Shown one piece after another: positions 8,149-15,606 of a stretch of DNA of 64,000 nt (its first letter is position 1; each line of letters opens with the position of its first letter). A program made the position numbers and the translations under genes. The notes beneath the pieces were generated by a model, which saw only the letters and a list, made by a program, of their open reading frames with translations, made no database searches and was not told where the DNA came from. The stretch is from Rhizobium sp. ICMP 5592 (GTDB lineage Bacteria; Pseudomonadota; Alphaproteobacteria; Rhizobiales; Rhizobiaceae). The DNA lies in NCBI RefSeq assembly GCF_009498525.1, contig NZ_QSNT01000005.1:64718-128717 (forward strand), in the 5' to 3' direction.

Positions 8149-8925
8149 TTAACTGCCGTATTTCACGGCGGTGATCGTCACAGTCCCATATTGCGTCGGG
8201 ATACGGACGTAAACCGGAGCATATACATTCATGACATCGGCCTTGGCAAACCAGATCTCCATGCCGTCGCTCTTGGCGAGATAGAGATAGTCCTTGCGCG
8301 TCGACTTATAACCGCTCTTCGGCGTGAAACGGACGCCGCAGGCAATCGTCTTGCCCTTGAAACCATCCGTCGAGAACGGATGCGACCCCTTTGGCGACAG
8401 TTTCAAATCCATCCGCATTTCGCCGTCGAAGACGGACAGCGTCTGATTGCAGAGGTTGAGATTAGGGGTCGCCGGGAAAATCATGCCTGAAATCGGGTCG
8501 AGAACCGATTTCAGGTCGCCGCCGCCGAGTGGAATCCAGCTCGCCGGCCGATTCGGTTCCGGCGTGATGCTGTTCGAGGTCACATTGCCGTCGGTATAGG
8601 CGACGTCATAGGTGCGCTCCCGTTTGCCGCTCTTGTAGTAGAGCGTGTAATGCGTCGCCTGCAGCCTGCTGTCGCCGACCACGCCGGTCACGTCGGTTCT
8701 CGCGTCGATCGAAGTGACAAGATCGGCAAGGCCGGACGAGGTGATATCGCCCCGGATGGTGAACTGCTTGTCCTTGACCTCGGTCTTGAAGTCAGCCCTT
8801 GCGATCGGAAGACCGGCAAGCGACACGCGGTATTGTGTTTCATGCCGCACCGGATCGGCCGACGCCGCCAGCGGCATCGACGCCACCAGGGCCGAAACAA
8901 AGAACCACTTGCGAAAATGAACCAT
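8149..8925 (-). CDS. DUF3108 domain-containing exported protein
   Basis: A 258-residue protein with a signal peptide (VHFRKWFFVSALVASMPLAASA) and a beta-rich body. ETQYRVSLAGLPIARADFKTEV, YTLYYKSGKRERTYDVAYTDG and DPISGMIFPA match the DUF3108 family of periplasmic or outer-membrane-associated proteins of unknown function. The ATG at 8925 is preferred over an upstream TTG at 8943 because GAAGG lies about eight bases before it and the signal peptide starts there. It is divergent from rpmB. Confidence 0.82.
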   Translation of the reverse strand: MVHFRKWFFVSALVASMPLAASADPVRHETQYRVSLAGLPIARADFKTEVKDKQFTIRGDITSSGLADLVTSIDARTDVTGVVGDSRLQATHYTLYYKSGKRERTYDVAYTDGNVTSNSITPEPNRPASWIPLGGGDLKSVLDPISGMIFPATPNLNLCNQTLSVFDGEMRMDLKLSPKGSHPFSTDGFKGKTIACGVRFTPKSGYKSTRKDYLYLAKSDGMEIWFAKADVMNVYAPVYVRIPTQYGTVTITAVKYGS

Positions 8926-9039
8926 CACCGAAGCCTTCAACAAAGAGCAGGCAACATATATAGGCGCTTTATGCGCTTGCTGCGACCATCAGAAAATAGC
9001 AGCTTTTTGACGGAATTGCGGGAAAGCTCAAGGTTTGGC

Positions 9040-9068
9040 TTGACGCGGACGGCTGCTCTGACTATAGA
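9040..9068 (+). promoter_or_regulatory. Sigma-70-type promoter of rpmB
   Basis: TTGACG (9040-9045) and TATAGA (9063-9068) are separated by exactly 17 bases. This is the best match to a housekeeping promoter I saw in the window. It lies 95 bp upstream of the rpmB start codon, as expected for a strongly expressed ribosomal gene. The transcription start itself is not visible from sequence alone. Confidence 0.75.
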
Positions 9069-9162
9069 ACCGCAACTTTCCAATTATGGCCTGTTGGATT
9101 GCGCGCTGGGTTTTGCCTGGAACGACTTTTCAATGGCCGAGAAAAACAAAAGTAGGTGTTCC

Positions 9163-9468
9163 ATGTCCCGCATGTGCGAATTGACCGGCAAGGCCGTCCT
9201 CGTGGGCAACAATGTCAGCCACGCCAACAACAAGACCAAGCGTCGGTTCCTTCCGAACCTCTGCCAGGTCACGTTGATCTCTGACGTTCTTGGCCAGCGT
9301 TATCGTCTGCGCGTTTCCGCTGCAGGCCTCCGTTCGGTTGAGCATCGTGGCGGCCTCGACGCTTTCCTTCTGAAGGCCAGCGAAAACGAGCTCAGCCAGC
9401 GTGCGCGCCTGCTGCGTCGCCAGATCATCAAGAAGACCGCCGAAGCCGCTGCTACCGTAGCCGCCTAA
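9163..9468 (+). CDS. rpmB: 50S ribosomal protein L28
   Basis: A 101-residue ribosomal protein of the large subunit. CELTGKAVLVGNNVSHANNKTKRRFLPNL is the diagnostic N-terminal block, and LRSVEHRGGLDAFLL and LRRQIIKKTAEAA follow. Only two cysteines remain, so this is the zinc-independent (C-) form. The ATG at 9163 gives MSRMCELTGK and has AGGTG upstream; a start at M4 would shorten it by three residues. A strong promoter lies upstream and a hairpin terminator downstream, so it looks monocistronic. Confidence 0.97.
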   Translation: MSRMCELTGKAVLVGNNVSHANNKTKRRFLPNLCQVTLISDVLGQRYRLRVSAAGLRSVEHRGGLDAFLLKASENELSQRARLLRRQIIKKTAEAAATVAA

Positions 9469-9501
9469 GCTTCCGCACGTCTGAATAGCATACGGGCTGA
9501 G

Positions 9502-9537
9502 AGGCTTGCACGGATGATCTCCGGGCAAGCCTTTTCC
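9502..9537 (+). terminator. Rho-independent terminator of rpmB
   Basis: AGGCTTGC (9502-9509) pairs with GCAAGCCT (9525-9532), followed directly by TTTTCCCTT. It begins 33 bp after the rpmB stop. Stem, loop and T-rich tail fit an intrinsic terminator. Confidence 0.75.
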
Positions 9538-9558
9538 CTTGTCGGGTTTTCACTCCAA

Positions 9559-9588
9559 CTGGTGGCATCTCCCAGGATAAAAAAATGC
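9559..9588 (+). promoter_or_regulatory. Candidate preQ1-I-like riboswitch over the start codon of the queuosine-precursor transporter
   Basis: The leader folds on paper as an H-type pseudoknot. P1 is CUGG (9559-9562) with CCAG (9572-9575). Loop GCAU (9565-9568) pairs with AUGC (9585-9588), which includes the start codon. A nine-base A-rich linker (9576-9584, GAUAAAAAA) joins them. A cytosine (9571) sits just before the 3' strand of P1, where class I preQ1 aptamers place the ligand-pairing C, and a U (9563) opens loop 1. The likely Shine-Dalgarno AGGA (9574-9577) overlaps P1. The ligand-bound fold would hide both, so translational repression is predicted. P1 is only 4 bp and I cannot run a covariance model. 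Confidence 0.5.
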
Positions 9589-10223
9589 TCATGAAATCGC
9601 GCTATACCCTGATCTACGTTCTGCTGATGACGCTTGTCGTCGTCGCCTCGAACATCCTCGTGCAGTATCCGCTGCAGGCGACGCTTGCCAGCATCAATCT
9701 TGCCGACATCCTGACCTGGGGCGCGTTCACCTATCCAGTCGCCTTTCTGATCACCGACCTGACCAACCGCCAGTTCGGCCCGAGGGCTGCGCGCAAGGTG
9801 GTGTTCGCCGGCTTCGTTGTCGGTGTCGCGCTCTCCTTCGTCACCGCCCAGCCGCGCATCGCGATCGCTTCCGGCTCGGCCTATCTTGCCGGCCAGCTGC
9901 TCGACATCTCCGTGTTCAACCGCCTGCGCCGCATGGCCTGGTGGCGCGCGCCGCTGTTCGGTTCGCTGATCGGCTCGCTGCTCGACACACTGATCTTCTT
10001 CTCCTTCGCCTTCGCGCCGTTCTTCGTCTTCTTCGGCCCGAACGAACCCTTCGCCATCGACTGGGCGCCGATCCTCGGCGTGTTTTCCACATCGGCGCCG
10101 CGTTGGATCTCCTGGGCGATCGGCGATTTCTCGGTAAAAGTGACGGTCGGCCTCGTCATGCTGCTGCCCTACGGCGCACTGATGAACCTGCTGAAACCGG
10201 TCCCGCAGGCGCCGACAGCTTAA
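9585..10223 (+). CDS. Queuosine precursor transporter (YhhQ/DUF165, VUT family)
   Basis: A 212-residue inner-membrane protein with about six hydrophobic segments. INLADILTWGAFTYPVAFLITDLTNRQFGPRAARKVVFAG is the DUF165/QPTR core, and RIAIASGSAYLAGQLLDISVFNRLR carries the second conserved motif. The family imports 7-cyano- or 7-aminomethyl-deazaguanine for tRNA queuosine synthesis. The ATG at 9585 has AGGA seven bases upstream; an ATG two codons later (9591) is too far from it. The leader contains a preQ1-I-like pseudoknot, which would fit feedback control by the imported compound. An intrinsic terminator follows. Confidence 0.9.
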   Translation: MLMKSRYTLIYVLLMTLVVVASNILVQYPLQATLASINLADILTWGAFTYPVAFLITDLTNRQFGPRAARKVVFAGFVVGVALSFVTAQPRIAIASGSAYLAGQLLDISVFNRLRRMAWWRAPLFGSLIGSLLDTLIFFSFAFAPFFVFFGPNEPFAIDWAPILGVFSTSAPRWISWAIGDFSVKVTVGLVMLLPYGALMNLLKPVPQAPTA

Positions 10224-10248
10224 ACCGTCAGCCACCATAAATTCGAAG

Positions 10249-10275
10249 AAGCCCGTGCAAGTCGCGGGCTTTTTC
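10249..10275 (+). terminator. Intrinsic terminator after the queuosine transporter
   Basis: AGCCCG (10250-10255) pairs with CGGGCT (10265-10270), with AA before it and TTTTT after. It sits 26 bp after the transporter stop and just overlaps the end of the convergent phytase-like gene. The flanking A and T runs could let it work on both strands. Confidence 0.75.
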
Positions 10276-11290
10276 AATTCCGGCTGACCAGCCTCTCGTC
10301 GCGCAGCCGAAACTCCAGCATCAGGCTTCGCTGCAGGATCGAATGATTGTCGTCGGAGACCATAATCAGATGGATCGTGCCGTCAGCCGCGCGAAAGGCA
10401 TCCAACCCTTCCATATTGTCGATCTGGTAACTGGAATTGGCTTCGAAGATGACGGTGCCGTCCACGACCGCGCCCGGCCTGATATCACCACCGGCAATAC
10501 GGCGGATCCGCACGCCGATGCCATGCGCCAGATCGAAACGCCGCTCCAACAGCAGCAGATCACCATCCGGCAGAAACACGCCGTCGCTGGCATCAAAATC
10601 GCCGGAATGGCGCACTGTGAAGCGGCCCTTCAGCGGCCCGTCCAGGATCGCCGCCAGCATGTTGCCCTGATCATCCAGGCTGTCCTCCGCGACGATCACC
10701 GCAGCGCCCGCAAGCGAGCTCGATTGTGGCGCGACCGTCAAGACTTCGAGGCTACGGTTGGCACGCAATTCCCGTCGCGGGATCAGGATCGGAATGCTGC
10801 CATCGGGCGGCGATGTCTCGAAGCCGGGATCGGGATAGGCGTCGACCCGGTGATATTGCTCATAGCTGACGAGCACATGGTCGCCCATGAGCGCCAGCCC
10901 CTCCGCATCCATCGCCCCCTTGCCGGCATCCGTCACGCCGCGGCGATCGATCATCGGCATGATGCGCGCATCGGCAATGCCCTTCAGCCTGCCATCCCCA
11001 TCGCGCTCAATAGTTCCTGTCAGCCAGTGACCGGTATCCAGCACCGAGATGAAACGGCGTTGATCAGGACGGAAACGGATGGCTGAGACGGCGCCGAGAA
11101 GCGGATTGCTCGAGCTAAGCTCAAGACCGCCCAGGAATTCGAGCGCGCCGAATCGCGTCAGCCCGGAACCGGGCTTGAATGCGGAAATTGCCGTCGCGTG
11201 GATCTCCGCCGGCCCGCCTTCCGGCACATCCATGGCGGCGCAGCCGGCGAGCAGCATCACGAGCATGGTCGCAGAGCAGAAGCGTTTCAT
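10274..11290 (-). CDS. Phytase-like esterase-domain lipoprotein
   Basis: A 338-residue protein with a lipoprotein signal (MLVMLLAGCAAM; lipobox LAGC, lipidated Cys near residue 17). The body matches the 'esterase-like activity of phytase' family (PF13449 type), a beta-propeller: AIRFRPDQRRFISVLDTGHWLTG, MDAEGLALMGDHVLVSYEQYHRVD, GDLLLLERRFDLAHGIGVRIRRI and NMEGLDAFRAADGTIHLIMVSDDN are its repeated blade motifs. Enzymatic activity is not established for most members. It is convergent with the queuosine transporter, and cobT follows upstream on the same strand. Confidence 0.85.
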   Translation of the reverse strand: MKRFCSATMLVMLLAGCAAMDVPEGGPAEIHATAISAFKPGSGLTRFGALEFLGGLELSSSNPLLGAVSAIRFRPDQRRFISVLDTGHWLTGTIERDGDGRLKGIADARIMPMIDRRGVTDAGKGAMDAEGLALMGDHVLVSYEQYHRVDAYPDPGFETSPPDGSIPILIPRRELRANRSLEVLTVAPQSSSLAGAAVIVAEDSLDDQGNMLAAILDGPLKGRFTVRHSGDFDASDGVFLPDGDLLLLERRFDLAHGIGVRIRRIAGGDIRPGAVVDGTVIFEANSSYQIDNMEGLDAFRAADGTIHLIMVSDDNHSILQRSLMLEFRLRDERLVSRN

Positions 11291-11371
11291 GGGCTCTCAC
11301 GGGGCCTGCGGGATCAAGGGAGGGCAAGCGCACCGGCCGAACGGCCGATGCTGGAGACAAGCCTAGAATAT

Positions 11372-13270
11372 TCAGCTTGCGCGGCGCATACGCGAGCGAG
11401 GCTGGCTTGCCTGATCCTCGAACAGCGAGGCAAGCTGCTCGGTCATGGCGCCAGCCAACTCGTCGGCATCGACGATCGTCACGGCGCGGCGATAATAGCG
11501 CGTGACGTCATGCCCGATACCGATCGCCAGCAGTTCCACCGGCGAGCGCGTCTCGATCTGCTCGATCACGGCGCGCAGGTGCCGCTCCAGATAGTTGCCT
11601 GGATTGACCGACAGCGTCGAATCGTCGACCGGCGCGCCGTCCGAGATCATCATCAGGATACGGCGCTGCTCACGGCGGCCAAGCAGGCGGTTATGCGCCC
11701 AGATCAGCGCCTCGCCGTCGATATTTTCCTTGAGCAACCCCTCGCGCATCATCAGGCCAAGATTGCTGCGCGACCGGCGGTAAGGCTCGTCGGCAGACTT
11801 GTAGATGATATGGCGCAGGTCGTTGAGGCGGCCCGGCGTCTGCGGCTTGCCGCCGGCGAGCCACTTTTCACGCGCCTGTCCGCCCTTCCAGGCCTTGGTG
11901 GTGAAGCCGAGAATCTCGACCTTGACGCCGCAGCGCTCCAGCGTGCGTGCGAGGATATCGGCACAGGAGGCGGCAACCGTGATCGGCCGGCCGCGCATCG
12001 AACCCGAATTGTCGATCAGCAGCGTCACGACCGTATCGCGGAACTGCGTGTCTCGCTCCATCTTGAAGGACAGCGCCTGCATCGGGTCGATGATCAGACG
12101 CGTCAGACGCGCCGGATCGAGATAACCTTCTTCGAGATCGAAGTCCCAGGAACGGTTCTGCTGCGCCATCAGCCGGCGCTGCAGCCGGTTGGCAAGCCGC
12201 CCGACCGCACCCTGCAGGTGCGCAAGCTGCTTGTCGAGGAAGGCACGCAGGCGCTCGAGCTCCGCCACATCGCAGAGTTCCTGCGCCGTCGTGGTCTCGT
12301 CGTATTCCTCGGTGAAGACGTGGTAGTCGACCTTTTCGTTGAAGTCGGCAAAGGGCGTGTTCGGACGGCGGGTTTCACCCGGCGTCTCCGAATCCTCTTC
12401 GCCCTCTTCACTCATGTCGTCGTCGGAGATTTCGGCGCCGTCCATCTCGCCGTCATCCATCTGCTCGTCGGAGGCTTCGCTGTCCTCGGCGGGTGCGGAA
12501 TCAGAACCATCGTCACTCTCGACGTCCTGGTCGTCCTGATCCTCGCCGCTCGGCTTGTCCTCTTCGGCAGACTCCTCTTCGGAATCCGGCTCCATCTCCT
12601 GGTCGCCGTATTCTTCGGCCATCTCCATCGCCGTCAACATGTTGCGGACGACGCGGGCAAAATTCTGCTGGTCGTTGAGGCTGGAGGTGAGATTGTCGAG
12701 TTCGCCGCCGGTCTTTTCCTCGATGAAGGACCGCCACAGATCGAGAACCTTGCCCGCACTTTCCGGCGGCTTCTGGCCGGTCAGCTTCTCGCGCACGATC
12801 ATCGCCATCGCTTCGCCGATCGGCGCATCCTCCTGCCGCTCGATGCCGGAGAAATTCGCCTTGGCGTATTTTTCCGAATTCATGGAGTTGAGGTTGGAGG
12901 CCACGCCGCTCATGCGCAGCGCGCCGATCGATTCGACACGCGCCTGCTCGACGGCATCGAAGATCGAGCGGGCATCGGCGCCCTGCGGCGCCATAGTGGC
13001 GTGCACGCGGGCATCATGACAGGCAAGCCTGAGCGCCATCGAATCGCCAAGACCGCGCGTCACCGCCAGCTCATGCGCCGTCGGCCGCTTCGAAAGCTCC
13101 GGCAGGCGAATGCGCTCGCCCGTCATTCCCGGACGCTCGTTGGCGAAGGCGACCTCGACCTCGGCATCGCCGGCGATCGAGCGCACGCAGCCGGTAATCG
13201 CCCGACGCAACGGCTCCATGTCCACCGGGGCGCCCGGCTTCGCTTTGGAATTGTCTCCGCGACCTGACAT
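11372..13270 (-). CDS. cobT: Cobaltochelatase subunit CobT
   Basis: A 632-residue subunit of the ATP-dependent aerobic cobaltochelatase (CobNST), which inserts cobalt into hydrogenobyrinic acid a,c-diamide. After an N-terminal domain comes a long acidic region rich in Glu, Asp and Ser (roughly residues 210-310), typical of CobT. The C-terminal von Willebrand A domain has a MIDAS motif at about residue 419 (TLLIDNSGSMRGRP). The length fits the family. It lies 17 bp downstream of cobS on the same strand, so the two form an operon. CobN is not in the window. Confidence 0.96.
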   Translation of the reverse strand: MSGRGDNSKAKPGAPVDMEPLRRAITGCVRSIAGDAEVEVAFANERPGMTGERIRLPELSKRPTAHELAVTRGLGDSMALRLACHDARVHATMAPQGADARSIFDAVEQARVESIGALRMSGVASNLNSMNSEKYAKANFSGIERQEDAPIGEAMAMIVREKLTGQKPPESAGKVLDLWRSFIEEKTGGELDNLTSSLNDQQNFARVVRNMLTAMEMAEEYGDQEMEPDSEEESAEEDKPSGEDQDDQDVESDDGSDSAPAEDSEASDEQMDDGEMDGAEISDDDMSEEGEEDSETPGETRRPNTPFADFNEKVDYHVFTEEYDETTTAQELCDVAELERLRAFLDKQLAHLQGAVGRLANRLQRRLMAQQNRSWDFDLEEGYLDPARLTRLIIDPMQALSFKMERDTQFRDTVVTLLIDNSGSMRGRPITVAASCADILARTLERCGVKVEILGFTTKAWKGGQAREKWLAGGKPQTPGRLNDLRHIIYKSADEPYRRSRSNLGLMMREGLLKENIDGEALIWAHNRLLGRREQRRILMMISDGAPVDDSTLSVNPGNYLERHLRAVIEQIETRSPVELLAIGIGHDVTRYYRRAVTIVDADELAGAMTEQLASLFEDQASQPRSRMRRAS

Positions 13271-13287
13271 GACTTGTCGGTTCTTCC

Positions 13288-14280
13288 TTAGGCTTCGAGC
13301 ACGATATTGGCAGCACTTTCCTTCAGCTCGACACCGAAGGCGCGCTGATAATGCTCAGCGACCAGCGGCCGCTCCAGCTCATCGCACTTGTTGAGGAAGG
13401 TGACACGGAAGGCGAAGGCGACATCGCCGAAGATTTCCGCATTTTCCGCCCAGGTGATGACCGTACGCGGGCTCATGACGGTCGACAGATCGCCGTTCAT
13501 GAAGGCTGCGCGCGTGAGATCGGCGACGCGAACCATCTTCGATACGGTGTCGCGGCCCTTCTCGGTGCGGAAGGACTTCACCTTGGCGAGCACGATGTTG
13601 ACTTCGTTTTCGTGCGGCAGGTAGTTCAGCGTCGTGACGATCGACCAGCGGTCCATCTGCGCCTGGTTGATCTGCTGCGTGCCGTGATAAAGACCGGTCG
13701 TGTCGCCAAGCCCGATGGTGTTGGCGGTCGCGAACAGACGGAAGGCCGGGTGCGGGCGGATGACGCGGCTCTGGTCGAGCAGCGTCAGGCGGCCGGAGGA
13801 TTCCAGCACGCGCTGGATGACGAACATCACATCCGGGCGACCGGCGTCGTATTCGTCGAAGACGAGCGCGACATTGTGCTGGTAGGCCCAGGGCAGGATG
13901 CCGTCCTTGAATTCGGTGATCTGCAACCCGTCCTTGACGACGATCGCGTCCTTGCCGACGAGGTCGATACGGCTGACATGGCTGTCGAGGTTGATACGCA
14001 CGCAGGGCCAGTTGAGGCGGGCGGCGACCTGCTCGATATGCGAGGACTTGCCGGTGCCGTGATAGCCCGAAATCATCACGCGGCGGTTATGGGCAAAACC
14101 GGCGAGAATGGCGAGCGTCGTCTCGCGGTCGAACAGATAGTCGGTGTCGAGATCAGGAACGTAAGCGCCGCCCTTGCTATAGGCCGGAACGCGAATATCG
14201 GAATCGATGCCAAAGACGTCACGGACCGAAACGGTGGTGTCGGGAGTCTCGGAAATATCAAGGTCAATCTTGCTCATCAT
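13288..14280 (-). CDS. cobS: Cobaltochelatase subunit CobS (AAA+ ATPase)
   Basis: A 330-residue AAA+ ATPase of the MoxR type that, with CobT, forms the motor of aerobic cobaltochelatase. Walker A is GYHGTGKSS (residues about 72-80) and Walker B is ALVFDEYD (about 137-144). FATANTIGLGDTTGLYHGTQQINQAQMDRW carries the sensor and arginine-finger region. The start is one of two adjacent ATGs (14280 or 14277) with GGAG just upstream; an earlier in-frame start at 14304 is unlikely. A 15-bp inverted repeat (14292-14306) lies right before the ribosome binding site. No cobalamin riboswitch box is visible upstream. Confidence 0.96.
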   Translation of the reverse strand: MMSKIDLDISETPDTTVSVRDVFGIDSDIRVPAYSKGGAYVPDLDTDYLFDRETTLAILAGFAHNRRVMISGYHGTGKSSHIEQVAARLNWPCVRINLDSHVSRIDLVGKDAIVVKDGLQITEFKDGILPWAYQHNVALVFDEYDAGRPDVMFVIQRVLESSGRLTLLDQSRVIRPHPAFRLFATANTIGLGDTTGLYHGTQQINQAQMDRWSIVTTLNYLPHENEVNIVLAKVKSFRTEKGRDTVSKMVRVADLTRAAFMNGDLSTVMSPRTVITWAENAEIFGDVAFAFRVTFLNKCDELERPLVAEHYQRAFGVELKESAANIVLEA

Positions 14281-14585
14281 GTCTCCAAGGCGGGTGACTG
14301 TCACCCAGCCATATCAATCTCAGCCATTTGTATCATGACGCCGCAGTTTATTGCCCGCATCCGTCTGGTCGGAACATCGGCGATACTTCTCCGGGACTGA
14401 AGCGAAACCTCGACGCGATGAAATGACCGCTTGCGAGCATTCTTGAACAGAGTCCCGGACAAGAAACGCCGCGTCCGGAAAGTCGGCCGAGGTGCAGCCA
14501 GCCAATTGCGCACCCTGCCGCGGTTGCCCACGGCCTCAGCCGATTTGGACCATACCTGATTGAAGACGGAGAGCAAGGACAGGAA
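14281..14585. other. Intergenic region between the J-domain gene and cobS
   Basis: This 305-bp gap holds no convincing gene. A 91-codon open frame on the minus strand (14301-14576) has no family features and looks random. The only structure I see is GGGTGAC-T-GTCACCC (14292-14306), a 7-bp inverted repeat just before the cobS ribosome binding site. It could be an operator or a hairpin affecting translation. I looked for and did not find a cobalamin riboswitch consensus. Confidence 0.5.
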
Positions 14586-15206
14586 TTAACAAAAACCGTT
14601 CTGTTTCAATAATTGATAGGCCTGGATGACCGCGCGGAAGCGCTCCTCCGAGCCGCGGTCGCCGCCATTGGCATCCGGATGATGTTTTTTCACCAGTTCC
14701 TTGTAGCGGCTCTTGATTTCCGCTGAGGTCGCGTTGGCGCCGAGACCCATCGTATCGAAGGCCTTTGCCTCCAACGTCTTCAGCTTGCGCTGCTCCGGAA
14801 AGCGCGGCCCACTGCCGCGACCGTCGCCATCCTTGACGAAGCCGAAAGGATCGCGAACCCGGGTATACGCACCGGAGCGGACTTCCGATTGCAGGGGGCT
14901 ATTCTTGGCCGCCTTGTTGACGCCGACGGTCCAGGTCGGACGATGGCCGGTGATCGCCTCCTTCTGGTAACGCGCGATCTCGCCGTCCGAAAGGCCGGAG
15001 AAATAATTATAGCCCTTGTTGTAGTCCTTGACGTGCTCGAAGCAGAACAAAAAGAACTGCCCTTCCGCATTGCGCCCGACCGGAGCGCGATGCGTACCCT
15101 TTTTGTCGCAGCCATCCCACTGGCATGTCGGCGGCGCCTGTTCGGGCTCCGGCTCACGTCTGCGGCGGGTTCGAATGCGATCGAAATATTTTGAATCAAG
15201 TTTCAT
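14586..15206 (-). CDS. J-domain (DnaJ-like) protein
   Basis: A 206-residue cytoplasmic protein with a C-terminal J domain (residues about 147-206). It contains AFDTMGLGANATSAEIKSRYKELVKKHHPDANGGDRGSEERF, with the essential HPD tripeptide that stimulates Hsp70 ATPase. The N-terminal part has a cysteine-rich region (CQWDGCDKKGTHRAPVGR, FFLFCFEHV) that could bind a metal. This layout, with the J domain at the C terminus, is common in alphaproteobacterial DnaJ-class proteins of unknown client. AGGG lies five bases before the ATG. It is divergent from bolA and upstream of cobST, but no functional link to cobalt chelation is established. Confidence 0.88.
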   Translation of the reverse strand: MKLDSKYFDRIRTRRRREPEPEQAPPTCQWDGCDKKGTHRAPVGRNAEGQFFLFCFEHVKDYNKGYNYFSGLSDGEIARYQKEAITGHRPTWTVGVNKAAKNSPLQSEVRSGAYTRVRDPFGFVKDGDGRGSGPRFPEQRKLKTLEAKAFDTMGLGANATSAEIKSRYKELVKKHHPDANGGDRGSEERFRAVIQAYQLLKQNGFC

Positions 15207-15312
15207 GACGCCCTAATTATGAGGCCTCGGTCACCCCACAACAAGAATTGACAAATGGGAATGTTATAGGCTTTGTGGGAACCTTTTTCGCGAACGAGGA
15301 CATGGCGGGAAT

Positions 15313-15600
15313 ATGGAAACGACGCTTCAATCCCGCATTGAAAAAAAGCTCACCGACGCCTTCGCGCCCGAGCGTCTCGCGGTCATCAACGAAAGCCACA
15401 TGCACGCCGGCCACCAGCCCGACATGACCGGAACCGGCGAGACTCATATAAGAGTTCGCATCGTCTCCGCCAAGTTCGCCGGCATGCCGCGCCTTGCCCG
15501 CCACAGGGCGATCAACGAGCTCTTGAAGCCGGAACTCGATGCAGGGCTGCACGCGCTCGCCGTGGAACCGGCGGCGCCTGGAGAAGCGGTGCGCTGGTAG
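15313..15600 (+). CDS. BolA family protein
   Basis: A 95-residue protein. SRIEKKLTDAFAPERLAVINESHMHAGHQPDMTGTGETHIRVRIVSAKFAGMPRLARHRAINELLKPEL is the BolA fold, including the conserved histidine near the C-terminal helix (RHRAIN). BolA proteins pair with monothiol glutaredoxins in iron-sulfur trafficking and affect stress response and cell shape. The gene stops only six bases before the convergent CorC-like gene. GAGGA lies about 13 bases upstream of the ATG, slightly far for an ideal ribosome binding site. Confidence 0.92.
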   Translation: METTLQSRIEKKLTDAFAPERLAVINESHMHAGHQPDMTGTGETHIRVRIVSAKFAGMPRLARHRAINELLKPELDAGLHALAVEPAAPGEAVRW

Positions 15601-15606
15601 AGAACC

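Noticed and set aside
11198..13267. Very long open frame antisense to cobT (about 690 codons)
   Set aside because: GC-rich codon use leaves the opposite strand open. cobT is certain from its MIDAS and acidic regions, and the antisense frame has no family features or ribosome binding site.
14281..14585. Cobalamin riboswitch upstream of cobS
   Set aside because: I saw no B12-box consensus on either strand; only a 15-bp inverted repeat is present.
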